From contig NZ_VFYU01000019.1 of NCBI RefSeq assembly GCF_021012795.1, forward strand, positions 1 through 63,848: a stretch of 63,848 nt of DNA. The letters are read 5' to 3'. The notes beneath the pieces are model-generated. The model did no database searches. It had not been told where the DNA came from and saw only the letters and a program-made list of their open reading frames with translations. Below are positions 43,099 to 53,074 of this stretch, one piece after another (the stretch's first letter is position 1; each line of letters opens with the position of its first letter). Origin of the DNA: Psychrobacter sp. I-STPA10 (GTDB lineage: Bacteria; Pseudomonadota; Gammaproteobacteria; Pseudomonadales; Moraxellaceae). Made by a program: the position numbers and the translations under genes.

Positions 43099-45600
43099 AT
43101 GAACCAATCTACACCCACACTTGCCAAACTACCAAATATTGCCAGCCTAAGCCCTGATAAACTTAGCCATATTGCCAATAAAGGACTGGTCAAACGGGCG
43201 CAAAAAGCCCTTGAAAAAGGTGATATTCCCAGTCTTAGTACCGACGATGACCTAACCCTTACTGCCAGCTTTGATGATGGTAATCAAGTCACATGGCAAA
43301 TCAAGCAAGCCATCAATGATAGCCAATGTGATTGTCCTGCCATTGCCCATAGTTTGTGTCGCCACCAGCTACAAACTGCCCTTACCTACCGTCAATATTA
43401 CCAAGAAAATTTTGGCAACCCTGATGACCAACAGCCTGCCATTCATACCCTCACTGCTGAGGACATCTGCCAATATAGCAATGATATTTATTATAAAAAC
43501 ACCCGACAACGTGCCAGCAAACTGTGTCAACCCAATATCAGCATTATCCTATCCGATGGCGAACAAGAGCCTTGTGCCACTGCTCGCCTACCAATGGCAA
43601 CAGTTAGATTTTGGGGAGGGGCTTTATTACAAGAATGTATTTGTGACTGCCATAAAAAACAAGGCTGTGAGCATATTTTACTGGCGTCTATTGCCTTTGT
43701 TAAAGCTGGTGATACGCTACAAAACCAATCAGCCAATAGCTTATCGGTTACCCTAACCGCTGATGATGTGAGCAACCTTAATAATAAAAACAGCCGTCAA
43801 CAAAACACGCAACAAAAAAATTCAGCTAAAAATAATACCTTAGATACAAATACCAACAACACCCCAACTACCAAAGCTCCCTCTAACCAGCAAGCGAGCA
43901 AAACAGTTGACAAAAAAACGGATAAGCAAATTTATCAAAAGCTTACTCAACAACTATTTTCACCGCAGGCTATCCAGCACGTTTTCTCATTATTAAGCGA
44001 TGAGGAGCAACAACTATTTTGCCAACTGTATCAATTTGGCATTAGCGGCAATAACATTGGTGATGGCATACACGCCAACCAACAACGCCTTGCCAATATC
44101 CGCCAAGACTGTCAAAAAAAGCAATATATCTGGCTGATGGACATCATCGATGACCTACAAGACTGGCTAACTGCCTATCAAATACGCCGTAGTGACTTTG
44201 ATTTTGCACAAGGCAATCGTCTAATTGCAGATTACCTACTCAGACGGCTGGCAGGGCAACAAACTGAATTTTCCCAAGTTAGCCTTGGTGTCGGGCTTAA
44301 ACACACCACCAACATTACTACCACCCAACTGCTCAGCCTTGGTTGTCAAATCCAAGCCTACGCTGATACTTATCACGCCCAAACCATGCTCTTAGACATT
44401 CATAGTCATAGCTTATCTTTGCTGTATCACACTTGGTCAGCACCACAAACCCAATCTCAAACTCCGTCCCAAACTCAGCCACAACAACGACAAGCACCAA
44501 TACAAACAAATGACCCCGTAACCAACCAGCAAAAACAACAACAAATTCGCCAACAATCCCTTGCCCCACAGCTGACATTGGCTGAGCTACAACATGGACT
44601 ATTAACCAGTCAACGAGGCAAACGCTACGCCAATCACCGCCTCACCCTAAACAAAACTCGCCGAGCTTATAACCAACGCTTACCTTATACTGTCACTGCC
44701 GAACAATTAAGCAACCTACCCACACCCATTCGCTTTGCCACAATTGCACAGCTAAAAGCTCATTATCAAAAACGCACTCCCAACTTTATCCAGCCTCGTT
44801 ATCAGCACCCTGACTTTGTTATCTTGCCCATTGCCCAAATACACTATATCGGCTATGACCCTGCTGAACAAAGGGTGGCAATCTTAGTCACAGATACAGA
44901 CATCTCTAGCAATCCCGATAGCACACCCAGCCATTTCTGGATACAACAACACTACCGTAAACATACCCCCTATGCGTTAGAAATGCTTTGCCAAGCGTTT
45001 TTAAATGACAGAAATGATGATAGCAAAGACAGTTTAAATAGCATTTTAGATAACAAAGATTTAAGCCCTCACTACAGCACCACTGTCCACCATGTCGCAG
45101 GTACGCTTTCATGGCAACGCTATCAAGGGCAAATGATGGCAGTTATCACCCCTTGGGCAATATTTCATGATGACCAGCACATCGTCCCCAGTATTGACCT
45201 GCCTGCCCATCTGTCACATTCAAATAACAAGCAATCTGCTAAAGAGTGGCTAAGCCAGTTGCCTTGTATTGACTTAAGCGAAATCAACACCAATGATACC
45301 AGCAGTCTATCTACCTTCCTAACCAATCCCCTAACTAAACCCATCACCGATTCACAGACCCTATTATCTGCCTGCCAACACTGGCTAGATGACGCTTTAT
45401 TATGTGGTAGTGAGCGTTTATCTGAACGCTTTTGGTATGAGCGTCAACAACTTATCCAATATGCAGGACAAATTGGACATCATACCCTAGCCACATGGTT
45501 AAACCAGCTACAGCCTAACACTACCAACCCCAAAGACTTTATTATTATATTAATGGCGATTACGGTGATGAGTGAAGTGGCACATATTGGCTGTGTTTAA
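43099..45600 (+). CDS. SWIM zinc-finger protein (YehQ-like)
   Basis: The 833-residue protein has two SWIM-type CxC...CxH clusters: CDCPAIAHSLCRH with Cys77, Cys79, Cys87 and His89, and CDCHKKQGCEH near residues 182-192. SWIM fingers bind DNA or protein. Low-complexity segments rich in Gln, Asn and Thr separate it from a larger C-terminal region of unknown fold (for example LAELQHGLLTSQRGKRYANH). It corresponds to E. coli YehQ (about 650 residues). It closes the yeh-type cluster, 50 bp after the VWA gene. Confidence 0.85.
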   Translation: MNQSTPTLAKLPNIASLSPDKLSHIANKGLVKRAQKALEKGDIPSLSTDDDLTLTASFDDGNQVTWQIKQAINDSQCDCPAIAHSLCRHQLQTALTYRQYYQENFGNPDDQQPAIHTLTAEDICQYSNDIYYKNTRQRASKLCQPNISIILSDGEQEPCATARLPMATVRFWGGALLQECICDCHKKQGCEHILLASIAFVKAGDTLQNQSANSLSVTLTADDVSNLNNKNSRQQNTQQKNSAKNNTLDTNTNNTPTTKAPSNQQASKTVDKKTDKQIYQKLTQQLFSPQAIQHVFSLLSDEEQQLFCQLYQFGISGNNIGDGIHANQQRLANIRQDCQKKQYIWLMDIIDDLQDWLTAYQIRRSDFDFAQGNRLIADYLLRRLAGQQTEFSQVSLGVGLKHTTNITTTQLLSLGCQIQAYADTYHAQTMLLDIHSHSLSLLYHTWSAPQTQSQTPSQTQPQQRQAPIQTNDPVTNQQKQQQIRQQSLAPQLTLAELQHGLLTSQRGKRYANHRLTLNKTRRAYNQRLPYTVTAEQLSNLPTPIRFATIAQLKAHYQKRTPNFIQPRYQHPDFVILPIAQIHYIGYDPAEQRVAILVTDTDISSNPDSTPSHFWIQQHYRKHTPYALEMLCQAFLNDRNDDSKDSLNSILDNKDLSPHYSTTVHHVAGTLSWQRYQGQMMAVITPWAIFHDDQHIVPSIDLPAHLSHSNNKQSAKEWLSQLPCIDLSEINTNDTSSLSTFLTNPLTKPITDSQTLLSACQHWLDDALLCGSERLSERFWYERQQLIQYAGQIGHHTLATWLNQLQPNTTNPKDFIIILMAITVMSEVAHIGCV

Positions 45601-45737
45601 AAAGAACAGTATTAAAAGGGACAGCATTTAAAATGAACGATGGTTAAAAACCACCCAAAACACTGATATACTGACACATTCATATCCGCCGAATGTTATC
45701 TCTATTCTATCTTTTATAAACGCAGTAGCCATCAGCC

Positions 45738-47081
45738 ATGCCCAATACCCCAACTGATACCACCCAAACTACTAACAACAGTACCCCCCCTGCCTTGACC
45801 ATCTTACATACCTCCGACTGGCATCTAGGCAGACGGCTTTATGGACAACAGCGTTATGCTGAATTTGAGGCTTTTTTGGCATGGCTTACCGATACCATTG
45901 AGCAACAGCAAGTAGATGTGGTCATTGTCGCAGGTGATATTTTTGACACCATGACCCCAAGTAACAAAGCCCAAGCCTTATATTATGAATTTTTGGGTAA
46001 AATCTCCCAGTTACACTGTCAGCATGTGGTTATTGTTGCAGGCAACCACGATTCCCCCACCTTTTTGGACGCCCCCAAAACTGCCCTAAAATATCTAAAC
46101 GTGCATATTATCGGTACAGCTTGCGAAGACCCTCGTGACGAAGTATTGACTTTAATGGACAATCAAGGCAACCCATATTGTATCGTTACTGCCGTCCCCT
46201 ACCTACGTGACCGTGATGTGCGAGGCAGTATCGCTGGTGAGTCCAGTAGCGACAAAGACGCCAATGTCATTGCAGGTATTCAAGCACACTATCAACAAGT
46301 TGCAGAACATGCCAAAAGCATACAGAGCAAGCTTATTGCCAACCATCAGTGTCATATCCCCATCATTGCCACAGGTCATCTATTCACCGTAGGTGGAAAA
46401 ACCACTGATGATGATGGCGTACGTGACTTATATGTCGGCACACTTGGGCAAGTGTCCGCCAGTATATTTGATGACTGCTTTGACTATGTGGCACTCGGGC
46501 ATCTGCATGTACCACAAAAAGTTGGCGGTTGTGAGCATATCCGCTATAGTGGCTCGCCCATTGCCATGGGCTTTGGTGAAGCTCGGCAACAAAAACAAGT
46601 ATTACTCGTTCGTTTCACTCATATAGATGTGAAAAATCAAACAGATAAGCAAATAACACCGATTGCCGTACCTTGCTTTCAGCCAATGGCACAAATATCA
46701 GGCACACTTGAGCAAATTGAGGAAAAAATCCATCATGCTGTCACTACTTTATGCCATACAGAAAACAACACACAAAATCGCACACTTTGGCTAGAGGTCA
46801 TATATACTGGACAAGAGGTGGTCAGTGACCTGCGTGAGCATATCCAAAGCATCATTTGTGACCTACCATGTGAGGTATTAAAAATCAAAAATACCAGTAC
46901 TTATAACAAAGTGCTACAACAACAAAGTGATGATGAAACCCTACAAGACTTAGATGAACGTGAGGTTTTTGAACGCTGTTTGGATACTTATCAAGTTCCT
47001 GACAGTCAAAAGCCCACCCTACGCCAAGCTTATGAGCAGATTTTACACACCCTCCAACAACAAGACAGTCAGGCAGAATAA
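45738..47081 (+). CDS. sbcD: Exonuclease subunit SbcD (Mre11-like)
   Basis: The 447-residue metallophosphoesterase is the nuclease of SbcCD, which cuts hairpins and protein-blocked DNA ends. Metal-binding motifs visible are HTSDWHLGRRLYG, VIVAGDIFDTMTPS, VVIVAGNHDSPTFLD, TGHLF and ALGHLHVPQ. The region after about 340 is the capping/SbcC-binding part. sbcC follows after nine bases, so they are one unit. It lies 137 bp downstream of the SWIM gene on the same strand; readthrough is possible but no shared promoter is proven. The ribosome site is weak. Confidence 0.95.
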   Translation: MPNTPTDTTQTTNNSTPPALTILHTSDWHLGRRLYGQQRYAEFEAFLAWLTDTIEQQQVDVVIVAGDIFDTMTPSNKAQALYYEFLGKISQLHCQHVVIVAGNHDSPTFLDAPKTALKYLNVHIIGTACEDPRDEVLTLMDNQGNPYCIVTAVPYLRDRDVRGSIAGESSSDKDANVIAGIQAHYQQVAEHAKSIQSKLIANHQCHIPIIATGHLFTVGGKTTDDDGVRDLYVGTLGQVSASIFDDCFDYVALGHLHVPQKVGGCEHIRYSGSPIAMGFGEARQQKQVLLVRFTHIDVKNQTDKQITPIAVPCFQPMAQISGTLEQIEEKIHHAVTTLCHTENNTQNRTLWLEVIYTGQEVVSDLREHIQSIICDLPCEVLKIKNTSTYNKVLQQQSDDETLQDLDEREVFERCLDTYQVPDSQKPTLRQAYEQILHTLQQQDSQAE

Positions 47082-47090
47082 GACCCAACC

Positions 47091-50000
47091 ATGCGCATCT
47101 TAGAACTACGTTTTAAAAACCTAAACTCACTTAAAGGCGAATGGCACATTGACTTTAGCCATGACAGCTTTATTAACGAAGGCATCTTTGCCATTACAGG
47201 GCAGACAGGGGCAGGCAAAACCACCATCTTAGATGCCATCTGCTTGGCACTATATGGTGAAACACCTCGTATTCCCACCATCAGCAAATCGACCAATGAA
47301 GTGATGACTCGACAGACGGGCGAATGCTATGCTGAAGTGGTGATTGACCTAAATGGCACCTGCTATCGTTGCCGTTGGGGGCAACGCAGGGCTTATAACA
47401 AGCCTGACGGCAACCTACAAGATGCCACCCATGAAGTCGCCCTGATAACCCCAAAACCTGACCTAAACTCTGAGCAAAACGCCAACAATAAACAAGCTCA
47501 AAAAACAGGCGACAAAATCATCGAAAGTAAACTGTCGCGTACCAAAACAGCCATTATCGACTTGACAGGTATGGACTTTCAGCAATTTACCCGCTCTATT
47601 TTATTAGCACAGGGCAGTTTTTCAGCGTTTTTAAATGCCAAATCTGATGAACGTGCCGATATTCTAGAAAAAATCACTGGTACCGATATTTATGCCATCA
47701 TCTCTGAAAGTGTCCATGAGAAAAAACGCCAAGAAGAAGAACTGTTAAAGCAATTAAAAGCCAAACTAGAAGGCATTGCCCTACTCAGTAGCGAAGAAGA
47801 ACAACAGCTTAAAACCCAAGTACAACAGCTAAACGCAACGCAACATGAGCAACGCCATAAACTACAAGACATAAATAAAAAAATCACATGGCTAGAAGAA
47901 ATTGAGCAACTTAAACACAACCTAAACACCTACCAAATCGAATATGATAAGGCACAACAAGCACAGCAAGCGTTTGCCAGTGAAGCAAAACGTCTGGCAA
48001 TGGCAAATCAAGCATTAGAGATTGAAAGCCAATACAGTCAACTATGCCATCAGCGTCAACTGCTTACTCAGCGACAGCAAGAACAGCAACAACTACAAAC
48101 CCTTATCCCACAACAACAACAGAAAACTCAGCAAAGTCAGCAAACACTGACTGAACACACACAAGCAGAAAAACAAGCAAATGCACAACTACAGCAACAA
48201 CTGCCATTCATTAACAAAGCTCGCCAGCAAGACAATGAGCTATTGCACCAACGTCAAGGGCTAAATGAACAACATGAGCAACAAAACAACCTCACTGAGC
48301 AGATTGAGCGACTACAACAACAGCTTAGAACCCAACAAACCACCCAAACACAAACGCAGGCACAGCTTAAAGAAACACAAACATATTTAAGCAATCATCA
48401 ACACCATCAAAACCTAACCCTTGATATTGAACAAGTTGACCATCATGGCACACAGCTCAAGCATTATTTACAGCAGACAATAACACTTGCTCAACAGCGA
48501 CAGCAAAACCAGTCAGCTATGCAAGCATTGACACTTAAACAACAGCAACTGACACAACAACAAAGCCAAATCCACAGCCAAATTGGCGATAAAAAACAGC
48601 AATTAAGCAACCTACAACAGCAACTAACCACTCTGACACAAGGGCAAGCCGTTAGCCAATTACGTCAGCAACAAGAAGAGCTTAATCAGCAAATTAGCCA
48701 ACTCGATAAGCTCCATGCTCAACTTGAGCAAATACAAAAAACCACGCAACAACTAAACAGCACTCATCAGCAACTGCCAAACCTAAACGGGCAAGCACAG
48801 CAACTGCATCAGCAAATACTAGATACACAAGCCGAGCTGAAACACGCCCAACAAAACCGACAGCAACAACAAGAAAAACTGTCGTTATTACAACAAGTTG
48901 CCAAACTTGAAGACTATATCGAGCTGTTACAAGACAATCAGCCCTGCCCGCTATGTGGTGCAACCGAGCATCCCTACGCCCATCAGCACCCCCTACACAG
49001 ACAGACACAAACACAAAGTCAGAATAACAGCCAAAGCCAAAATGATGATGCGTCAGATACCCCCTCGCCCATCTCACCCACTTCGCCTATTGTCGAGGCA
49101 CAAAACAAACTATCGCAACTTGATGACAATATCAGCAAGTATACTCAGCAAATTGCCGACTTGAACGTACAGTATGCCAATCATCAGGCACATATCAAAC
49201 AACAACAGCAACAACTAAACGCCTTACATCATCAGCTCAACGAGCAACAACAAGGGATACAGCAACCATTACAAACGCTCAATCACTTAAAAACTACAAC
49301 CCTAAGCAAAGCCTTAGAGGATTTAAATACCTCTACCGCATTACAGGCTATATTAGAAACCCAGCCATCACCGAGCAATGACGACTGGCAAACAGCCAAC
49401 AACACCTTAACAAACCTCAATCAGCAAATAGCCAATGCAATGACAGAGGTGCAACAAGCTCAGCATAACGTAGCACAGCTAAAGCAAACCCTACATACAC
49501 AGCTTGACCAATACGATGAGCTATCACAGCAAATCAGCACACAAAATAGCGAGCTTGAATACACACTACAAAATGAACAAAGCATCAAGGGTGAGCTTAA
49601 CCAACTAAGTACTGACATTCAGCTACGACAACAGCAGGACAACAACCAACAAACACAAATTGAAAATAACTATCAACACCTTGAAAAACACATCACACAA
49701 CTACGCACGCTGATACAAAAATATCATGTCGATAATATCCAATCAGCCGAATTGTGTTTAGATGACCTAAATGCCTTAACTAAGCAATTAACTGAACAGA
49801 TAAATGAGCCAATAAGTAACAAAAACTTACTGGTAGAACAAGAGTTTGACATTTATCTAGAGCATTTACGCAACTACCGCAAAGCGTTAACCGAGTGCAA
49901 ACAGACCTACCAAAGCAAACAGCAAGCAGAGCATGAGTTAGAAAAAACGCTTGGCACACTTGAAGCACAAATCCAAAGCAAACAACAGCAACTTAACGAG

Positions 50001-51158
50001 CAAAAACAAGCACTGACCCATATCACAGAAAGCATACAGGCAAAACAACAACATATTGATGAGCTTGTGCAAGCACGCCACGAATTATTTGCTGATAAAA
50101 ACCCTGATAATGAAGAGCAACGCCTACGCCAACACCTAGATGACAGCAAAGACAAACTGGCTCAAAGCAAGACCGAATACGCCAGCCAGCAACAACGCTT
50201 ACAACAGCTACAACAAGATGCAGAAAAACTGACGCAATTACTTAACCTTGCCAAACATAACTTAACCACTCAGCAGGCAAGTTTTGCCACCGCATTACAG
50301 CAACAACAATTTGCCGATGAGCAAGCCTTTTTGCAAGCACGGCTACCACAAAGTGAGCGGGAACAACTAAGCCAACAGCAAAACCAACTGGCATCGCAAT
50401 TACAACAAGCCCATTTATTACTGACCCAAACTCAGCAAACGCTTAACGCTAAACAACAAAACCCCCTCACCGATGCCGATAAAGACAGCTTATTGCAAAT
50501 CCAGCAAGACACCAGCCAACAAGCCGATAATATCGCTGAGCAGATTGGGGCGATTAACCAACAGCTTAATAGCAACTTGGCAAAAAAAGCCGATGTGCAG
50601 AGCCAAGTCGATGCCATCGAAACCCAAAAGCAAGAATATCAAATATGGCAACAGCTCCATCATTTAATTGGCTCAGCCGATGGCAAAAAGTTTCGCACCT
50701 TTGCTCAGGGCTTAACCTTTGAAATCATGGTGAAACATGCCAATACGCAACTGCACAAAATGAGTGACCGTTATCTACTTATCCGTGATGACAGCAACCC
50801 ACTTGAGCTAAACGTCATTGATAACTATCAAGGCGGTGAGATACGCAGTAGTAAAAACCTATCAGGGGGTGAAGGCTTTATCATCAGTCTGGCTTTGGCT
50901 TTGGGACTATCACAAATGGCAAGCCAAAATATTCGCGTGGATTCACTGTTTTTGGACGAAGGCTTTGGCACGCTTGATGAAGATTCGCTCGATATTGCCT
51001 TAGAGACGCTGACCAACTTGCAACAAGAAGGCAAACTCATTGGCGTTATCTCGCATGTGCAGGCGTTAAAAGAGCGTATCTTAACCCAAATCAAGGTGGA
51101 AAAAGGGGCTGGTGGCTACAGCCAGTTATCAGGGGTGGGCTGTCGTAAGGTGGAGTGA
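47091..51158 (+). CDS. sbcC: Exonuclease subunit SbcC (Rad50-like ATPase)
   Basis: The 1355-residue SMC-like ATPase has Walker A GQTGAGKT (residues 37-44), ABC signature LSGGEG near 1258 and Walker B LFLDEGFGTLDED near 1286. The zinc hook CPLC is near residue 618, with a His after it (CGATEHP). The two arms form a long antiparallel coiled coil unusually rich in Gln, mostly CAA/CAG codons. It is longer than E. coli SbcC (about 1050), the difference being in the arms. An Asn/Gln/Ser-rich insert follows the zinc hook (residues about 635-665). The stop is directly followed by repeat copy 2. Confidence 0.95.
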   Translation: MRILELRFKNLNSLKGEWHIDFSHDSFINEGIFAITGQTGAGKTTILDAICLALYGETPRIPTISKSTNEVMTRQTGECYAEVVIDLNGTCYRCRWGQRRAYNKPDGNLQDATHEVALITPKPDLNSEQNANNKQAQKTGDKIIESKLSRTKTAIIDLTGMDFQQFTRSILLAQGSFSAFLNAKSDERADILEKITGTDIYAIISESVHEKKRQEEELLKQLKAKLEGIALLSSEEEQQLKTQVQQLNATQHEQRHKLQDINKKITWLEEIEQLKHNLNTYQIEYDKAQQAQQAFASEAKRLAMANQALEIESQYSQLCHQRQLLTQRQQEQQQLQTLIPQQQQKTQQSQQTLTEHTQAEKQANAQLQQQLPFINKARQQDNELLHQRQGLNEQHEQQNNLTEQIERLQQQLRTQQTTQTQTQAQLKETQTYLSNHQHHQNLTLDIEQVDHHGTQLKHYLQQTITLAQQRQQNQSAMQALTLKQQQLTQQQSQIHSQIGDKKQQLSNLQQQLTTLTQGQAVSQLRQQQEELNQQISQLDKLHAQLEQIQKTTQQLNSTHQQLPNLNGQAQQLHQQILDTQAELKHAQQNRQQQQEKLSLLQQVAKLEDYIELLQDNQPCPLCGATEHPYAHQHPLHRQTQTQSQNNSQSQNDDASDTPSPISPTSPIVEAQNKLSQLDDNISKYTQQIADLNVQYANHQAHIKQQQQQLNALHHQLNEQQQGIQQPLQTLNHLKTTTLSKALEDLNTSTALQAILETQPSPSNDDWQTANNTLTNLNQQIANAMTEVQQAQHNVAQLKQTLHTQLDQYDELSQQISTQNSELEYTLQNEQSIKGELNQLSTDIQLRQQQDNNQQTQIENNYQHLEKHITQLRTLIQKYHVDNIQSAELCLDDLNALTKQLTEQINEPISNKNLLVEQEFDIYLEHLRNYRKALTECKQTYQSKQQAEHELEKTLGTLEAQIQSKQQQLNEQKQALTHITESIQAKQQHIDELVQARHELFADKNPDNEEQRLRQHLDDSKDKLAQSKTEYASQQQRLQQLQQDAEKLTQLLNLAKHNLTTQQASFATALQQQQFADEQAFLQARLPQSEREQLSQQQNQLASQLQQAHLLLTQTQQTLNAKQQNPLTDADKDSLLQIQQDTSQQADNIAEQIGAINQQLNSNLAKKADVQSQVDAIETQKQEYQIWQQLHHLIGSADGKKFRTFAQGLTFEIMVKHANTQLHKMSDRYLLIRDDSNPLELNVIDNYQGGEIRSSKNLSGGEGFIISLALALGLSQMASQNIRVDSLFLDEGFGTLDEDSLDIALETLTNLQQEGKLIGVISHVQALKERILTQIKVEKGAGGYSQLSGVGCRKVE

Positions 51159-51266
51159 TATAGTCAAAGAACTACTAAACAGCTACGGTGTTGCCCTCGT
51201 TTGCTGTACTAACTGTACTATCTTCACTCGGTCGCCTTGTATCTGTTTTAGTATTCTTCGTCTATA
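51159..51266. repeat. TATAGTC-type intergenic repeat, copy 2
   Basis: This is a second copy of the element at 28686-28792, in the same orientation: TATAGTCAAAGAACT to TCTATA, with the same block order. It begins on the base after the sbcC stop, so it replaced or inserted into the original 3' region and no ordinary terminator remains there. Confidence 0.75.
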
Positions 51267-51491
51267 CATAGCGAAGTATAAGTAAAATAGAGTAATCATC
51301 TATCATTTTACCTGCATTGCGGTGACCATTTTTCCTGCATTGCAGCGACTTTGATATAAAATCACCCTACGATTATTAGGTTTCAATGTTTTTGAGTAAT
51401 TAACCTACCAACCAAAACCAGTCAAACAGTTTTAACAAAAATAGATTGTTTTAGTGAAGGGATATATCTAAGACTTATTTACAAACCCAAC
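51267..51491. repeat. Intergenic region with a short imperfect tandem repeat
   Basis: Two imperfect 23-bp copies lie at about 51306-51328 and 51329-51351, sharing CCTGCATTGC and a GYGACY-like end. The rest up to the end of the helicase gene is featureless. It separates converging sbcC and the helicase gene. Confidence 0.45.
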
Positions 51492-52739
51492 CTAAAAACT
51501 TAAATACTCAAGATCAAACTTAGTCTGTAAGTGGGTCTCTAGAGCAGGCAAATTAAACGCATCATCTTCACTAACAAAGCTGATACTAATACCCGTCTGC
51601 CCTGCCCGCCCCGTACGCCCAATACGGTGCACATAATCATCAGGCTGATCAGGCAGGGTATAATTAATCACATGGCTTACCTCATCGACATGAATACCCC
51701 GCCCTGCCACATCTGTTGCCACCATAATGGCAGCTTTATCAGATTTAAAACGCTCTAAGTACTTTTCACGCTGAGCTTGTGCCACATCACCTGAGAGCAT
51801 CACTGTGTCAAATTGCCCTCGTAGCGCCTGATACAAGCGTTTTACCTGATCTTTACGATTGGCAAATATCATCACTTTATTGACATCAGGCTGCTGCAAG
51901 ATTCGCTTTAATGCCTCAAGCTTTTTGTCTTCAGTCATGATATAAAAATGCTGTTGTACCAGCTCACTGGTTTTGTGCTCAGGCTCAATTTCTACAAACA
52001 CAGGCTGATACAACCAGCGATAAGCAAGATTCATCACATCTTGATTAAATGTCGCTGAAAATAGCAAGCTTTGACGATCGGTATTAGGTGGCATTTTTGC
52101 AATTAAGCGTTTCACATCAGGTATAAAACCCATGTCCAACATTCTATCGGCTTCATCTAATACCAACACTTCAATGCGATCCAAAAACACCTCACTGCGC
52201 TGAATCAAATCAATCAAACGTCCTGGTGTGGCAATGATAATATCAACAAAATCCTTTTCTAATTGTTGTTGCTGTTGTTGATAGTCAACACCACCCATCA
52301 GACACACACTATGCAGTGAAATATATCGAGTCATCTGCAAGCAGTCTTCATAAATCTGCTGTGCCAACTCTCGGGTTGGTGCTAGGATAAGTGCACGTGG
52401 CTCACCTAAATAACGCTGCTCATCTTTTGCAAAGGGACGCTTTAATAAACTTTCTATCAACGTTAGTAAAAAGGTCGCGGTTTTACCCGTCCCCGTTTGT
52501 GCTTGTCCAATAGCATCTTGCCCTGCTAACGTATGCGGCAAGATTTGGGCTTGTATTGGTGTGAGCTGCTCAAACCCCAAATCTTCTGTTGCCTTTAAAA
52601 CAGCGTTTGATAAAGGCAACGAATCAAACGTGGTAAATACGGACAACGGATCAGCAGTATTTTCTTGTCCCTTGTCAGATACAGCAGCTGATGGATTCTG
52701 GCTTGATGATGAGTTGGGTATTGAGGTTGAGATAGACAA
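51492..52739 (-). CDS. DEAD-box RNA helicase (RhlB-like)
   Basis: The 415-residue ATP-dependent RNA helicase has all core motifs: Q-motif FEQLTPIQAQILPHTL, motif I AQTGTGKT, Ia PTRELAQQ, II DEAD, III SAT, then IV-VI with VATDVAGRGIHVDEV and HRIGRTGR. The N-terminal 30 residues are Ser/Asn-rich; the C-terminal tail is short. The size and opening LSNAVLKATEDLGFEQLTPIQ fit RhlB of the Moraxellaceae, but a RhlE/SrmB-like identity is not excluded. Start: TTG at 52739, with AAGGAA eight bases upstream and no better in-frame ATG. A cold-shock gene lies upstream on the same strand. Confidence 0.88.
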   Translation of the reverse strand: MSISTSIPNSSSSQNPSAAVSDKGQENTADPLSVFTTFDSLPLSNAVLKATEDLGFEQLTPIQAQILPHTLAGQDAIGQAQTGTGKTATFLLTLIESLLKRPFAKDEQRYLGEPRALILAPTRELAQQIYEDCLQMTRYISLHSVCLMGGVDYQQQQQQLEKDFVDIIIATPGRLIDLIQRSEVFLDRIEVLVLDEADRMLDMGFIPDVKRLIAKMPPNTDRQSLLFSATFNQDVMNLAYRWLYQPVFVEIEPEHKTSELVQQHFYIMTEDKKLEALKRILQQPDVNKVMIFANRKDQVKRLYQALRGQFDTVMLSGDVAQAQREKYLERFKSDKAAIMVATDVAGRGIHVDEVSHVINYTLPDQPDDYVHRIGRTGRAGQTGISISFVSEDDAFNLPALETHLQTKFDLEYLSF

Positions 52740-52782
52740 CAGAAATTTCCTTATTAATATCTGGTTATTTGATTATTATTTT

Positions 52783-52840
52783 TTGACAAAAAATAAGCCA
52801 GCATAAAGGATTGATGATGGCAAATCCTTTATGCTGGCTT
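52783..52840 (-). terminator. Long perfect hairpin, minus-strand terminator
   Basis: AAGCCAGCATAAAGGATT (52795-52812) and its exact inverse (52823-52840) form an 18-bp stem with a 10-base loop, followed on the minus strand by ATTTTTTG. It lies between the helicase start and the terminator of the cold-shock gene, so it may end a short separate minus-strand transcript. Confidence 0.7.
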
Positions 52841-52928
52841 AAATACTGGCATATCTGGTATCAGTTGTCACGTTACATTTGCAATGAAATGGCTAAGTAA
52901 AGTGCACAGTGTATATAACAATAAGGAC

Positions 52929-52962
52929 AAAAAGACCACCCTTCTCATAAGAAAAAGGTGGA
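52929..52962 (-). terminator. Terminator of the cold-shock gene
   Basis: On the minus strand CCACC and TTTTTC pair with GAGAA and GGGTGG, followed by TCTTTTTG. It ends the transcript of the cold-shock protein gene at 53075. Confidence 0.75.
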
Positions 52963-53074
52963 TGGCTTGTTCAATGACTAAATTAGCCTACTTAGTGACT
53001 AAATATTAATGACTAAAGAAAATCTATAGTATCAATAATATTACCAATAAAGGCAATTGGGCTGCTTTATTGTA

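Noticed and set aside
45601..45737. Treating the yeh-type genes and sbcDC as a single operon
   Set aside because: A gap of 137 bp separates them without overlap or strong ribosome coupling; cotranscription is possible but not shown.
48694..49077. Long minus-strand frames opposite sbcC and other plus-strand genes
   Set aside because: They are shadows of the repetitive CAA/CAG-rich coding strand, with biased composition and no ribosome sites.
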